Shown: piece after piece, positions 49,736 through 61,911 of the stretch
Layout of the letters: every line of letters begins with the position of its first letter
Numbering within the stretch: the first letter of the stretch is position 1
NCBI GenBank assembly: GCA_009733775.1
Contig: WOGZ01000119.1
Span: 29,198-93,197, forward strand
Direction: 5' to 3'
Source of the DNA: Alectoria sarmentosa
Taxonomy: Eukaryota > Ascomycota > Lecanoromycetes > Lecanorales > Parmeliaceae
DNA length: 64,000 nt
The notes under the pieces: model-generated
Told to the model about the DNA's origin: nothing
Databases searched by the model: none
The model's input: the letters and a program-made list of their open reading frames with translations, nothing else
Position numbers and translations under genes: made by a program

Positions 49736-52016
49736 ATGTCTTCCTGTCTTGGTTTCCGCAAGTCCAAGGACGAGGATACCGAGGCCTTGCTGCCTCAGTA
49801 TGTGCATGACACGAGCCTGCAGAGGTCCTTGCACCAGAAGATGCATACCTATCAGATGCTGAAAGCCTTATCATCTGGTTTCATGCCGTCTACTGAGCAG
49901 CTGATCATTAATCTGCGTACTCTCCTCGCATCTGATATTCTTAACCCAGACAATCCGGACCTCAGTGACTCTGGCCGACTGCTGTCAAAGTTCTCCAAAC
50001 GATGGCTCTCACAGTTCATCGAAACTCTACGGCACAAGAACGACAGCGACCAAATTCAGGATTTTATATGGTTTCTCTCCAAATCAAGGATTTCACTGGA
50101 CACCGAAGATATAGCCAAAACTGCATCAAATGTCAAGGCTCAGGCAGACGTTACTGCGGGTAAGTATTCCAGTTCACAAGCACATCTTGTCACTCACTGA
50201 CAATGTCTTAGCCTACGAAAGTCTACGTACCGTAGGTAGTCTCCTCCTCACAAACTCAGACTTCAGAATATTCCTCGGCGACTTGGGCACCATTGGTCGT
50301 CAGGTTTTCGCAGATACTGCCTTTTCTTTATCAGAAGTCGCCGAAAAAGCCGGGAAACAATTGGAGCCTTCTGAGCAAGAAAGCAAAACATTGAAGAAGC
50401 CTGAATCGGAGGAAGGGCCTTCGCCCACAGCAAGTGATCTCGGGAATGGGGCTGCAGATATGTCCAAAATTGTGGGCAATGGATTGGCAAAGACAGGGCA
50501 AGATGCATTCTCAAGTTTGCAGGACAATGTGTCTGGAGACCAGAAAGAGACGTTGTTGTATCGTTTGAAAGAGGCTGTCGTGAAGTTACGAAAACGAAAC
50601 GATTACTCAGATTCTGTATCGACCCTTGGGCTCCTGATCAAGCGCTACGCCCTGGCGTACTCCAGAGCCGTGGATGAGACTATCAGTACAGCACAAGACG
50701 ATGTGAACACCAATCCTGCACTTGAAAAAGCTATAAAGAACTTCTGGTCGCTCATCAGCTCCTTCGGTGATCGGGAACAATGGCAAGTACTAGAGCAGAA
50801 GATCAACAAGGTCATGGATCACTCCCAGACAGACCCTGAGTTCGAGAACTTGATGATGGATGTTGGCAACTCTGTGCAAAAGCTGTTAACCGATCCTGAC
50901 TTCTTCGAATCTGCAGACAAGAAAATCCAAGAGCTTCGCGAGAAGGCGAAGGAGGTGGGCACGGAGTCCAACCTCCGCAAGGACATCGACGAGGCTCTCA
51001 CACAGTTCCAGATTACCTTCAATTCCGTCCTCGAGGATACTGATATTTCGAACCTGATCACGACAACTACTAAAATCTTCAGCATCCTCTCTCCTCTCCA
51101 CGCCGCGACAAATAATGATCTGATCCAGGATTCCTTGCACGTTTTTATCCCACTCCTTATCCAAGCAGTGCAATATATTCCAATACCACGCCTCGAGATA
51201 TCGGTTCCAGAGATCGACCTTCTTCTTGAAAATCTGATCATCGAACCGGGCCGCACTATCAATAACACCTCTTTCCTCCCCTACAAACTCCGCATCGAAA
51301 CCTACAATGACCTCGAAATCCGCAAAGCCCACACACTGCGGATCACGACTTCCACCACCTCTCTTGTCACGGTCGCCGTCAATGGCCTCTCGGTCCGAGC
51401 GGACGAGGTCGGTTTCTGGTTGCGTGCCCATAGCGGTATATTCCGTCTCGCAGACGAAGGTATTGCCTCTTTCCAGCTCGATGAGCGCGGTATTGATATC
51501 GCCCTCGACGTCGAGATTGGCAAAGAGAAGCTTGAAAAGATTCTGACTCTCAAAGCCGTTCGTGTACACGTACATAAATTGTCCTACACGCTGCGAAAGA
51601 GTAAGTTTTCCTGGCTGGCGTGGCTCATTAAGCCACTCCTTCGTCCCATCGTCCGCAAGGTTCTGGAAAAGCAACTTGCTACCGCCATCGCGGATGGTGT
51701 GCATGCCGCCAACCGCGAAATGCTCTTTGCCCGCGAACGACTACGTGCTACGCGCATCTCAGATCCGCAAGACGTTCGTACTTTTGTGAAGGCAATCATC
51801 ACGAGGTTAACACCGGCAGAGGATCCGGATGTATATACAGCTGTAGGCGTGACGCCGAGCAAAGGCGTCTTCAAGGGCGTATATGCGCCAGGAAGTGTGG
51901 TGAAATTGTACGAGGAAGAGGCAGGGCAAGCTACAGAGAGGGTGGACGAAGCCACTGTGGATGGTGGTTGGAGAAATGAGATTTTCGATGTGCAGACTGT
52001 TATGATGGGACAGTAA
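49736..52016 (+). CDS. HAM1-like protein (BPI/LBP-like lipid-binding fold)
   Basis: Two exons, 49736-50159 and 50212-52016, total 2229 nt, 742 residues. It resembles the fungal family carrying HAM1 N-terminal and C-terminal domains, previously a domain of unknown function and compared with bactericidal/permeability-increasing lipid-binding proteins. The helical N-terminal region runs from about residue 30 to 330. The middle part has a PEIDLLLENLIIEPGRTINN segment. The C-terminal domain has RADEVGFWLRAHSG, GIASFQLDERGIDIALDVEI and a Trp-rich FSWLAWLIKPLLRPIVRKVL stretch, plausibly membrane-associated. No signal peptide. The biochemical role is not known from the sequence. Confidence 0.85.
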
Positions 52017-52431
52017 GTCCACGGGACGTTAATTGCATATTTTTCATTTGCCTCACCATTCCGTTTGTACATATCACAAAAGCCCAAACAGTTGTACAGG
52101 AACGTGACGTGATAAATTAGGGAGGAAGCATGAAAGCACCAAAAGCAATTGGCATAGGACACGAGCATAAAAGTTGAGCGCCGGGATACACGAATTTTCA
52201 GAGGTCACTTGCAGCACACGGGCGTGACAGGGCAATAATTGGCGCAAACAAAAAAAGTTATCGTGGTTGCAGGATTTGTAAAAAAGCAGTAACATGTTGT
52301 TGAACAAGCTTTTAAATCAGCGACAACCCGACCAATGCCAATGTGTGTGGTAAATACTGAGCGCATGAACTTAGAATAGGAGATTGATGTCCCACGCTTC
52401 CCTTCACTGTGCCCTTCGATCCGACTCTCTC
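52017..52431. other. Convergent intergenic region
   Basis: About 415 bp between two convergent genes, containing their 3' untranslated regions. Nothing else seen. Confidence 0.5.
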
Positions 52432-53526
52432 CTACGAATGCGGCTTTTTATCCTCGTAAGCCTCAGTGACGTTGAGCCCCAGCCCATTAGCATCCAGATA
52501 CAGCTTGTTCTTTCCGCCTGCCTCCTGCAGGATCGCTGCAATATTCCTCGCATTTTCGATCCTTCTCAGGTCCACATAACTTCTGCTCTTCTTGATGGCG
52601 TCGCCAATGAGCTCCGCAGAGCGAGCTTCACCCTGCGCACGTACAACCGTAGCTTGCTTCTCTTGGCGAGCTTTGTCCACGACGAAGGCAGCCCTTTGGG
52701 CTTCTTGCTGGGCGACTTGTTTGGCTTCGACTGCTGCAGTGAATTCGGGAGAGAACGCTAGGTGCTGAAGTAGGGGCGAGAGTCAGTAAGTTTTAAATAG
52801 ATATGGAGGAACGAAGCAATGGACGTACAGTCAACGAGACATCATCTAAAATGATACTGAATCTTTGTGCTCGCCTCGAAAGATTCTCCCTTACTAACCT
52901 CGCAACATTCTCACGCTGCGTAATAAGCTGGCTGGCGTTGAATTGGGCAACTACGCTCTTGAGGACTTCGTTAACTATGGAGGGCAAGACCCGCTCGTCG
53001 TAGTCGGTACCCAGAGTGCGGTATATTGTAGGAAGAGCGTTGACTGCAGGGCGAGAAAGGACACGGCAGGTGATGTTGACCATTTGCAGATCCTTGGTTC
53101 CGGTCAGGGAGGCGACATTGCGAGGTTTAGCGCGGACATCGTAGGTTATGGGAGTTTCGAACCAGGGGATCTTGAAATGTGTTCCTACATTGTGTGAGCA
53201 TTGCGAACGAACGTGTCCTGAAACAGCAGCTGTACCTTCATTATAAATCTCCTTCTGTACACCACCTATCCTTGTGTATTTGATGGCTCGATGACCACCG
53301 TCCACTGGAGGTGTCAGCTAGTGACTTCATTATGTAGAAGTTGGTCTTGTATACCGTTGAAGAGCGCATTGTTGACCACCACCACACTAGTTCCAAGCAG
53401 TAGAAGACCGGCAGCTCCACCGAAGAAATTCCTAGGACCGCCTGGCAGGCCTCCTCTGCCCCTTTGTTGTGCTGAGCTCATGGTCTGCTGCAGCTTGCGC
53501 CACATCTCTTTTGGGTCTTGTCCCAT
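52432..53526 (-). CDS. PHB2: Prohibitin-2
   Basis: Inner-membrane scaffold of mitochondria forming rings with prohibitin-1; it affects cristae structure and protease and respiratory-complex turnover. Four exons: 53526-53355, 53304-53236, 53184-52829 and 52764-52432, total 930 nt, 309 residues, the usual length. Visible: one N-terminal membrane span (GGAAGLLLLGTSVVVVNN), then the SPFH/PHB domain from VDGGHRAIKYTRIGGV through HFKIPWFETPITYDVRAKPR and LPSIVNEVLKSVVAQFNASQ. The C-terminal coiled coil contains QEKQATVVRAQGEARSAELI. It is divergent from the CstF-64 gene with 329 bp between the starts. Confidence 0.96.
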
Positions 53527-53855
53527 CTTGGAGCTCTACGAAGGATCTGAGAAAGCTTGAATAGAGTGAGAAGTGAGTGTCGAATCTGCTTTTTCTATCA
53601 AGTCGAAGGGAAGATTTAGCTCATTTTTGCCCTCGGGGAATCAATTTTCCGTTCCGTCGAATTTGCAGATTGAGATGGCTTCCAATCATCATCTTCAAAC
53701 CACTCTACTCTGGAGTCGCCGAAATATGTCTTGTCTAGAGCTAGCTGTAATTCGAACCCCGTTGAATCTGTGTCTTGCTTAAAATTGTATCCTTGAAGCA
53801 AAGCAAGAGCATCAAATCCCCACGGCAAAACGAGGAAAGAGCCTCCCTCGACACG
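53527..53855. promoter_or_regulatory. Shared upstream region of prohibitin-2 and CstF-64
   Basis: 329 bp between two divergent ATGs, so transcription of both must be driven from here or overlap. No strong TATA box is seen. Bidirectional action is inferred from geometry alone. Confidence 0.5.
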
Positions 53856-54874
53856 ATGGCAGACAAAGCTGGTAGAGTAGTATTTATTGGTGAGGTGTGT
53901 GGTCAGAAATGAAGGAAGATTGCTGACCGGGATTGGCATAGGAAATATTCCTTATGGTTCGAGACGTTCTTGACACTCATACGCAATAACATTAACATAT
54001 TCCAGGCCTCACGGAAGAACAAATCATCCACATATTCGGCCAGGTTGGTCAAGTCCTGAACTTCCGGCTTGTCTACGACAACGATACCGGCAAGCCAAAA
54101 GGGTTCGGCTTCGCCGAATTTGCCGATACAGACGCTGCTGCATCCGCAGTTCGCAATCTCAATAACCACGAGATAATGGGACGTGAGCTACGTGTGGACT
54201 TTTCGCATGTGGGGGGGAAGGACGACGGGGCTCCATCAGGATACAATGCGCAACACCCTCCACAGAACCAGCCGCTTAATGGGTACCAACCTCCAGTACC
54301 GGGCGGTCTACCTCCCCTACCACCAGGTATTGATCTTCAACCAAACATCACTTGCCCTGACGCCATATCCAAAACCCTGTCTACCCTCCCAGCACCCCAG
54401 CTGCTCGATATTCTCTCACAAATGAAGGGACTCGTGATGGGCGACCCAGCTAAAGCGACCGAGCTCCTCAAACAAGCACCCCAGCTTGCCTATGCAATAT
54501 TTCAAGCACTGCTGCTTATGGGCTTGGTCGACACTTCGGTCCTAGGTTCAGTGGTCGAACAAGCGTCCCATCCAGCACAACCTCCAGCACACGCGGTTCC
54601 TCCTCGCCCGACTCCAAGCTATCAGCCTCCAGTGCAGCAATCTTACACTCAGTACCCGCCGATATCGGGTCAGATGCACGCGCCCACGCCACCAGTACAC
54701 AACCAGCTGTACCAGCCCCCGCCAGCACCGCCACTACCTCCGCAGCAGCAACCGGCTAATCAAGAAGAACTATTGCAGCAGATCCTCAACATGCCCCAGC
54801 AGCAGATCGACCAACTAGCTCCAGCAGACAGAGCTCAGATCATGGCAGTGAGACAGCAGCTAAGAGGGTTCTGA
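53856..54874 (+). CDS. RNA15: Cleavage stimulation factor subunit 2 (CstF-64/Rna15-like)
   Basis: RNA-binding subunit of the pre-mRNA 3' end cleavage and polyadenylation machinery, nuclear. Exons are 53856-53889, 53942-53956 (15 nt) and 54006-54874, total 918 nt, 305 residues, close to yeast Rna15. The RRM starts almost at residue 1, with RNP2 VVFIGNIPYG spread over all three exons and RNP1 KGFGFAEF. The hinge region (about residues 135-200) has PAPQLLDILSQMKGLV and AYAIFQALLLMGLV, which in relatives binds the CstF-77/Rna14 partner. A Pro/Gln-rich linker follows, then a C-terminal three-helix domain ending DQLAPADRAQIMAVRQQL. Confidence 0.93.
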
Positions 54875-56750
54875 GAATGGCGCATCTGGTTGACTCTCAC
54901 TCCTTGCCTGCATGGCCTTTTACTCGGCCCCCGGTCAGGAAACTGTAATTGCTACAATTCGTGAGATTTAGCGAGGTGTACGGCGGTTGCTGCCAAGCAT
55001 GGATGTTCTTGCAAGACCAAAAAGATAGGATATTACGTTTTAGCCAGATTATTTAAGGAATCCAACGGTTTTATCCCGATCATGTTCAGTTGATTTTGCA
55101 CGTGCAAGCGCAGAGCTCTTGTTCATTAACGTCACCAAACAGTTTTCCTAGTCATTACCATTGACCATCACCGTCCAACGATTTTCTGCTCATCCCTATG
55201 TTCGAGTGTAACAGGCAAGATGTCCAGGAAAGTGGCAATCTGAGGCGCTAAACCCTCACATTCTCACGTTACTTTTGGGCATCAACCCGGAGTCACTTGT
55301 CACTCAGGACAGGAGTAGCCCCATAAAAGAGCGTTACTTGACCAGAAATTGTATCCTTGATGCTGCCTCAGTCGGTTTTTTTGAGGATTTGTACCGCTAC
55401 TACTGCCACCCTTTTCTGCCACCTTGCCTGGTGAGCAGCCAATTTCTCAGGAACATATATTACACAACCACCGACATATTTCGGTGCAGTCTTACTTCGA
55501 AGTCATCTACCTACGAACAGCGTGATATCTTGACCAAGATCAAGAAAATCTCACCTTTCTTCTCAACCCTCAAGCTTCCTCCAGAAATTCGCAGTCTCAG
55601 ATGGAGATATACGGTCGTGGCGGCTGAAGCCATCCAACTCGAGCAGCATGGCAGTCAGCATACCCTTAGGCAATTTGCTCCTCGCTTACTTCGGTCCGAG
55701 AAACAGATCCATGCCGGAGATGTCAGACGACTGGTTGCCTCCCGCCTTGCTATTGCCTTACCTGCCGATAGCTGTACTTGGAGGCTACCCCGATCTACTG
55801 TTCGCACAATTGGTCTGTTATGCCGCTTATTTCGATGGTGACCGCCCTGGTGATATCCGAAATCTCTGCCTTGTGCTGCCGTGGATCATGCCATTGCTCC
55901 ATCTGCGGCTGACTCTCATGCTCAGTGCTGGGTGCTGGAGCATTCGCCTCTGGTAGTGCTCAAATCCTTTCTAGTCGAAATGCAAGCCATCTTCTTTGGA
56001 GAACCAGTCATCATGCTTTCATATAGGACCGTTGTCATTATGGTTTTGACATCTGATGGGAAAGCTATCCGCCATTTCGGGCCAGTCGCTGTTTTGAATG
56101 AGGAGGATTGGTAGCAATCACCAGAGTTTATCCAGTTTCTTTGGATAGACCACGCACTGCAGTCTTTAGGTAAAAGGATGCATGGATGGTAGAGCAGATG
56201 CTCAGGTAAGTCCAGTACAAACCCGATGGGCGGCCACCCCCGAAGGCTAATAAAATGACGGTGCCACATTGGCCGCTCGAACAGCTTTTGATTTGCTTTG
56301 TTCCAAGAAAGAGTCGGTAAGGCGCCGGATCATCATAGCACCAACAGTCACGCCGACTTTGCCAGAAAACAAATTGGAGGTTTCAGGATTTCTCGGGTCA
56401 ACTATCTATCAAGCGTCCATCATTGGCCTGTTAGCGGCTGCGGATCATTGCCTTGCAAGCTCCGATCTGGAAGTTCGAACGAGATGGAACCAGATGTTTT
56501 GGTCAATCCAATTCAATCCTCCCGGCCGAGTGCTTGTTTTCAACCGTGCATACCTTTTTCTGGTCTTGGCATACCCCTTTCTGGTCTTGGCGCAACTGGA
56601 TGGCTTAGGAAGAGTCAAAGGCATTCTGGAATTTAAATTAATAGCGATTCTTTCCAAAAGACTTTGCAGCTGTCATTGTTTGGCTTCGGGTATCAGATGA
56701 TTACAACGCATGCTTCTAGAGGGGCGGGACACCCGGGGCAGAGCTTCGCT
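54875..56750. other. Poorly preserved region without a confident gene
   Basis: About 1.9 kb between CstF-64 and the next gene. It has normal base composition and several medium open frames in different phases, but none makes a whole protein. The only suggestive piece lies at 55275-55841 and is listed separately. Confidence 0.5.
55275..55841 (+). pseudogene. Possible fragment of a 2EXR/F-box-like fungal gene
   Basis: A 188-residue frame contains PFFSTLKLPPEIRSLRWRYT, which resembles the start of 2EXR or F-box-like domains (F..LPPEIR..IW.y) common in expanded fungal families. The remainder does not follow a family pattern. Later frames at 55648-55956 and 55881-56114 are in other phases, so a frameshifted relic is one explanation and chance is another. 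Confidence 0.25.
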
Positions 56751-57612
56751 TCAGCCCCCAACATCCACCTTAACAACGACAGCCTTGCCCGTCCTCGTCT
56801 CGTACACTAGCACATTTCGGAGTCAGCATTCCCACTTGTAGATGAAAACTTGAGTAACAAGGCGTGTCTCGCGTATTTTGCTCCTGCAACATGTCTCGCG
56901 ATTCAGAAAGCAGTCTCGAACAGGAAGAGGTAACCCCAAAAAGTGCCTTACAGCCCATGTCATTCTCAATCCTCAAGCATATTTCCGTTATCTCAACTCG
57001 AATTCTCACTTGTCCATCTCCCAAAGTCTCCTTCTGTACGGTCCTCCAATCAGCGTTAAGAGAACTTGGTTCCTGAAGGCTAGTCTCATTGTCTCCGATG
57101 ACCTGATGCCCTGAATTGCGCAGATGGGAACGTATCTGCTGTCCCAACTCCTGCATAACGACCAATTGCCGCCAGAATTCTAGGCTGTTATCCTGGCCAT
57201 GCAACCGTACCATTTTAAGGTTTTCACTTTCGGCGCTGGGGAAGCCGACAACAGTCCCTAGTGGGAGGCCGTTCTCCGAATCTGGAGGACCTTTTGACTC
57301 GATCTTGCCTGGTGGTTGTAGAGAAGAGACGTTTGAGGGAACGAGGACGAGAGTTGTACTAGAAAGGCCAGAGAGCGCTCTTTCGTGCAGGTGGGGAGTA
57401 ATGTAGGTGGTCAAAAGCGACGATATGACGGCAGTACGGGCAGCCGCGATGTTTTGAGGAAGGTATCTAGGGGAGGAGTGTTGTTGAGAGCGCACGCTCT
57501 CAGAGTATGAGGGAAGGCCGTCAGAAGACGGGTCGGATTTGGAACCCATATTGTGATAGACTGATGAGAAGGACGTTCTGATCTCAAGGGGGATGTGCGA
57601 AGTTGGTGACAC
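56751..57612 (-). CDS. Unknown fungal protein, 238 aa
   Basis: Two exons, 57612-56952 and 56806-56751, total 717 nt. The intron of 145 nt has a GTAAGG donor, a CTGAC branch and a CTAG acceptor. Splicing converts an otherwise unlikely tail into NDMGLYETRTGKAVVVKVDV followed by two Gly and stop, a hydrophobic end typical of a beta strand. I do not recognise the family. The N-terminus is Ser/Pro-rich with LPSYSES. The centre has helices (LPQNIAAARTAVISSLLTTY) and VPSNVSSLQPPGKIE. A second Met at residue 22 (MGSKSDPSSDGLPSYSE, 57549) is an equally likely start and would give 217 residues. Confidence 0.7.
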
Positions 57613-58581
57613 CCTAGATGATTCGCAGTGTTATCACGTAGGGAAGTAACGAATCCGAAATATTTCTCCTTCCAAGTCCTACAGTGGCAATGCATGACAG
57701 GTGCAGGCAGAATATGAGCAAAATGGTTCTGGAATTCTAGGTAAGACATTGACTGACTGGGGGGGGGAAAAGCCTCGGAGCAGGCGAAGTCTGGACTAGT
57801 TTATTAAAAGATGGGGAATCCTTCTCATGTGAAGGTTTGAAGGTCCTCAAGTCACCGCCTCCTCCTTTGCCTCTCAACAAAACGGCACAAGGCTGAAAAA
57901 TGCCTCATGCGCTGACTACGAATAGCGTTGATGTTGCGGCGTAAAGCTGCTTGCTATCAAACTTTGCGTCTACAAATTCATTAAGCCAGCCCATCGAAAG
58001 AGGCTGAGAAGCATCAGAGGCACCATGTAGTATGTACTAGACTACTAGTAAGCAGAGTAGCTATGTTGTGCATGAGCGGGTTTGAGGCTTGGATTCATTG
58101 GCAGGCTAAACGCTGTGCTTGGTATTGTACTCTAGTGTAGGGCTGAAAAGACAGTCCTTCTCCAGCACTGCTTCACAGACAGTCCTTTACTTGTCAAGTA
58201 TGTATTAGATTCCTTCGTAACAAACAACCACTAACTAGATCTTACTCTTCTCTAACTTAGGTTACTATCAGATGGCTCTCAATCACAGCCTTACGCGTGG
58301 CGATCGCCCTGGAGAGACTTGCGCCAATTTAGAAGGAATCACTCACTGCCTTGGTCATGGTCACCTTGACTCTCTGCAAATTCTCTCACCGCTTAGCCCT
58401 AGCCTCACATTTTCCTTCACCACAAGGCACTTTCTCCCCTCACTTCACACTACTTTTACTCCTTCAAATCCCCATAGACTACGACCTTGTTGTTACATCC
58501 CCTGCTCTTACAAACCCTACCGACAGACTCATTTTTGCCCACACGCTTCTTTCAATCACATAATTTCATAGCTTCTTCAAC
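57613..58581. other. Divergent intergenic region before flotillin
   Basis: About 970 bp upstream of two divergent genes. Near the flotillin start the DNA is pyrimidine-rich (58380-58570), with many CTCACT and CTTCA runs, as in fungal 5' leaders. No gene seen. Confidence 0.5.
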
Positions 58582-60530
58582 ATGGGTTACCACGTTTCTG
58601 ACGCGAATTCTTACCTTGTCATCACCGGAGGTGGCATAAAAGACATCAACATCGTCAAGAAGGCTTTCGTGTACCCATGGCAAAAGCACTCCATCATATC
58701 AATCAGCCCTTTCGACTTCGAGATCACCCTCCAAGCTATGACTTGCGAGAAGCTACAATTCAATCTCCCTGCCGTGTTCACCATTGGGCCAGACGATACT
58801 GCCGACTCCCTGCGAAAGTACGCCAAGATCCTCACGGGGAGAAACGAAGGCGATTCGAAACGCCAAGTGGCTACAGGTCGTAGCCATGTCCAAGACATTG
58901 TCAAAGGTATGAACCCCCAAGTCGTATGATGAAAGACCAGACCTTGACCGATCTATGAAGGTATCATTGAGGGAGAAACCCGCGTGATCGTGTCCGGAAT
59001 GACTATGGAAGAAATCTTCAAGGAACGCCAACTCTTCAAGAACAAGGTCATCGAAAATGTACAGACAGAGCTTAACCAGTTCGGATTGAGAATTTATAAT
59101 GCCAACGTGAAGGAGCTCCAAGACACTGCAGGATCAGAATACTTCAAATTCCTTAGTCGAAAAGCTCATGAGGGCGCGTCCAATCAAGCCAAAGTCGATG
59201 TTGCTAATGCTTGTATGATGGGCGAAATTGGAGTACGTATATTTTCCGTGCAGTTCTTAACCTATTTGGACTACTTCCCGAATTCCCAGGCAAGATCCAG
59301 GAGTAGAATGATGTTAATACCCTTTCGAGCCATCTCATTGCTTGGAATCTTACCTTGAGGAAGGGATACTGACTCCGATATCTATGTAGGAAGCAGAGAA
59401 GCGTGGCAAGACCAAACAAGAAATCAGTCGAATAAACGCCGAGACCGCAGTCTTGGAAACCAAGCGAAAATCAGCGAAGGCCACCGCAGATGCCGAGTTC
59501 ACAACTACCCAGACGAAGCTCAATATGGGTATCAATTTGGAGAATATCCAGGCAACTCGTCGTGCCGAAGCTAAGGATGCTGAATTGCAACGTGACGTCG
59601 AGGTCAAACGCGCGGAAATGGAACTGGAGAGAATGAGAGCGTACGTATTTTCCGACCCAAATTTCTCTTTTTCATCCTGAACTTTGGGTATTGAGATATG
59701 TTCCTGGAACAAGAAGCACAATTCAAGGACCAGCATCGTCTTACTTCTCGAAGTTCTCCCCCAAAAAGGACATGCTGACTCGGAAATCTCTATCAGAACT
59801 GAGGTCGTCCAAGCCACAATCAAGAGGGAATCCGCAGAGCAAGCAGCTGAGGCGAAGCTATACTCGGAAACCAAAAGCGCTAATGGATTGCTTTACAAAG
59901 AAAAGCAAGCCGCAGAAGGACGACTATTCATGGACACGAAGTCGGCAGAAGGACTCCTGTATAAGCAGCGCCAAGACGCAGAGGCCAACTGTGAGCTGAA
60001 CTTCTATTCCTAATGGTCCCAGTAATGGAAGCTAATCATTTTTTCCAGATTACCGCGTGGCGAAAGAAGCAGAAGCCACGTTGTATGCCGAGAAGCAGGC
60101 CGCCCAAGCCGTGACGTTGAAGGCAGAAGCGTCGTATTTCGCCAAGAAGAAGGAGGCAGAAGCGATGACTGAGATGGCCAAAGCATACGGCCACATGTCG
60201 GAGGTCCTCGGCGGACCCCAAGGCTTACTTCAGTATATGATGCTCCAAAACGGTACCTACGACAAGCTCGCCAATGCAAATGCAGCGGCAATCAATGGAC
60301 TCCAACCGAAAATCACGGTGTGGAACACGGGGGACAACGCTGGCTCTTCAAGCGATGGTACGGGAGCAATCCGGAATATCATGCAGAGCCTCCCTCCGCT
60401 TCTCTCAACAATCAACGAGCAGACAGGAATCTCGCCCCCTAGCTGGTTGGCGCAGATGGGCCCCAGCCAGGCGCTTGAGAAGGGGAAGGCAAATGGGAAG
60501 TATGTCAATGGCGAAATCAACAGCCATTGA
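58582..60530 (+). CDS. floA: Flotillin-like protein (SPFH/reggie)
   Basis: Membrane-microdomain scaffold at the cytosolic face of the plasma membrane; in filamentous fungi flotillins mark subapical cortical sites. Exons are 58582-58906, 58961-59232, 59390-59640, 59797-59990 and 60049-60530, total 1524 nt, 507 residues. The N-terminus MGYHVSDANSYLVITGGGI opens the SPFH domain, which contains KAFVYPWQKHSIISISPFDF and GETRVIVSGMTMEEIFKER. A long Glu/Ala-rich coiled-coil flotillin region follows, with repeated EAEKR, QRDVEVKRAEMELERMRA and YKEKQAAEGRLF units. The C-terminus is Gly/Ser-rich. No membrane span, as expected for lipid-anchored flotillins. Confidence 0.93.
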
Positions 60531-61911
60531 AGGTGCACCCATCGGAGGTCTTTTGAATGTTCTTTTGCAGTATAATACCCAGGCGGTGGCTTGATGTATC
60601 GGTTCGTGTTGGTTGAATAGAAGTGAGTCTTGAGGTCGATAGGCAATCATAGAAAGTGAATGCTGTCGTGCTAAGAGAGAGGGAAAGTCGATACCTTTGG
60701 GATCATTCACAGACTTGGCGAGTTCTCAATCCCATGAAGACAGCTAGTAGTGTAGAGTGGTGAGTGTAGAACATGGGCCAGAGGAAAAGCCGCGTGGTTC
60801 ATGGGTGACGACTAAGGAAAATTGAGATGGCTTAATCTCCGGCGTTGGATGGGACGCCACGGAATGAAGAATTGTAAAGACTAGAGTGATAACAACGAAG
60901 CTGCTATGAATAGCAATCAAATCGTCCAGGTTGCAGAGCCCTAGACCGTCCTTGGACAGCCGAGTACTGAAAGGACTGTGGCGCTTTTACTTTAGCAGTG
61001 AAGGCACTGATGGTTGATAATTGATCATATACGAGGCAACAGGCCAGCATCTGAAAGAAAAAATAGAATGATGCAGCCAATGGCGGCTTGCTGAATGCTG
61101 GGCTCCTTGTAGAGCAGCTCGTCGTGCGTCGGGCGAAAGGGCTTGGACTTTGGACTTTGGACTTTGGACTGTGGGAGGAAAGTCAGCTTCCAATGGAAAT
61201 GCAGAAGTGGATCATCTAATTTCCAGTGCTGTCGTATTGACGAAAAAGAGAGAAAAAGAAAAAGGAAGAACGCATCGCTGCTTTTTGGTTGAGAGTGGAG
61301 AGTCACAGGTGACAGGAGCTTGTTGTTTTGTGCGCTTAGCTTAGCTTAGTTACTAAGTAGCTTTGTTTATTACGCTTGCCATGGAAGGTGTGGAGGCTAC
61401 TGCAAGGTACGGCAAGGGAATAGGGATGCAATCATGCAATATTGCCCCTCCCAGGCTACGATTGGTTGATTTGGATGAACAGGTGAGATCAACTAAGGTA
61501 CATAGTACATACCTACTCATAAACTTACTTTACTCTTACATAAATACGCGGTCACTCGGTCGACCAAGCATCCTTCGAGTCTTCAAAGCAGCATGCAAAG
61601 CCCACCCGACATGGTTGGCTCTAGTAGCAATGGACGATTGGTGCTAACAAACGGAACTCGTGTCGTCGGCGCCAGGCCCATAAGAACTCGCTGCCCTCCA
61701 TCAACCAAACTTGCTTCAACATTTCCTTCTTCATCCATCTGCTTAATTCACAAATACACCCGGTCTTCACCGATTACACTCTTTTACTTACTGCCACCAC
61801 GACTGACTTGACTACCTTACGCTCTTTAATAACGACACCTTGAATCCTATCAAAACTACTAATTTACCATCACCGCCAAAATCCAACTTCGCTCCGTATC
61901 AACCTTCAAAA
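60531..61911. other. Intergenic region
   Basis: About 1.4 kb without a supportable gene. It holds a small tandem repeat at 61144-61170 and the upstream region of the GPI-anchored protein gene. Confidence 0.5.
61144..61170. repeat. Minisatellite, 7-bp unit
   Basis: GGACTTT-type units repeated about four times in a row. Confidence 0.85.

Noticed and set aside
52014..52022. CAGTAAGT at the end of the HAM1-like gene looks like a splice donor that could bypass the stop.
   Set aside because: No downstream coding exon continues the protein before the convergent prohibitin-2 gene, and the 742-residue product is a sensible full length.
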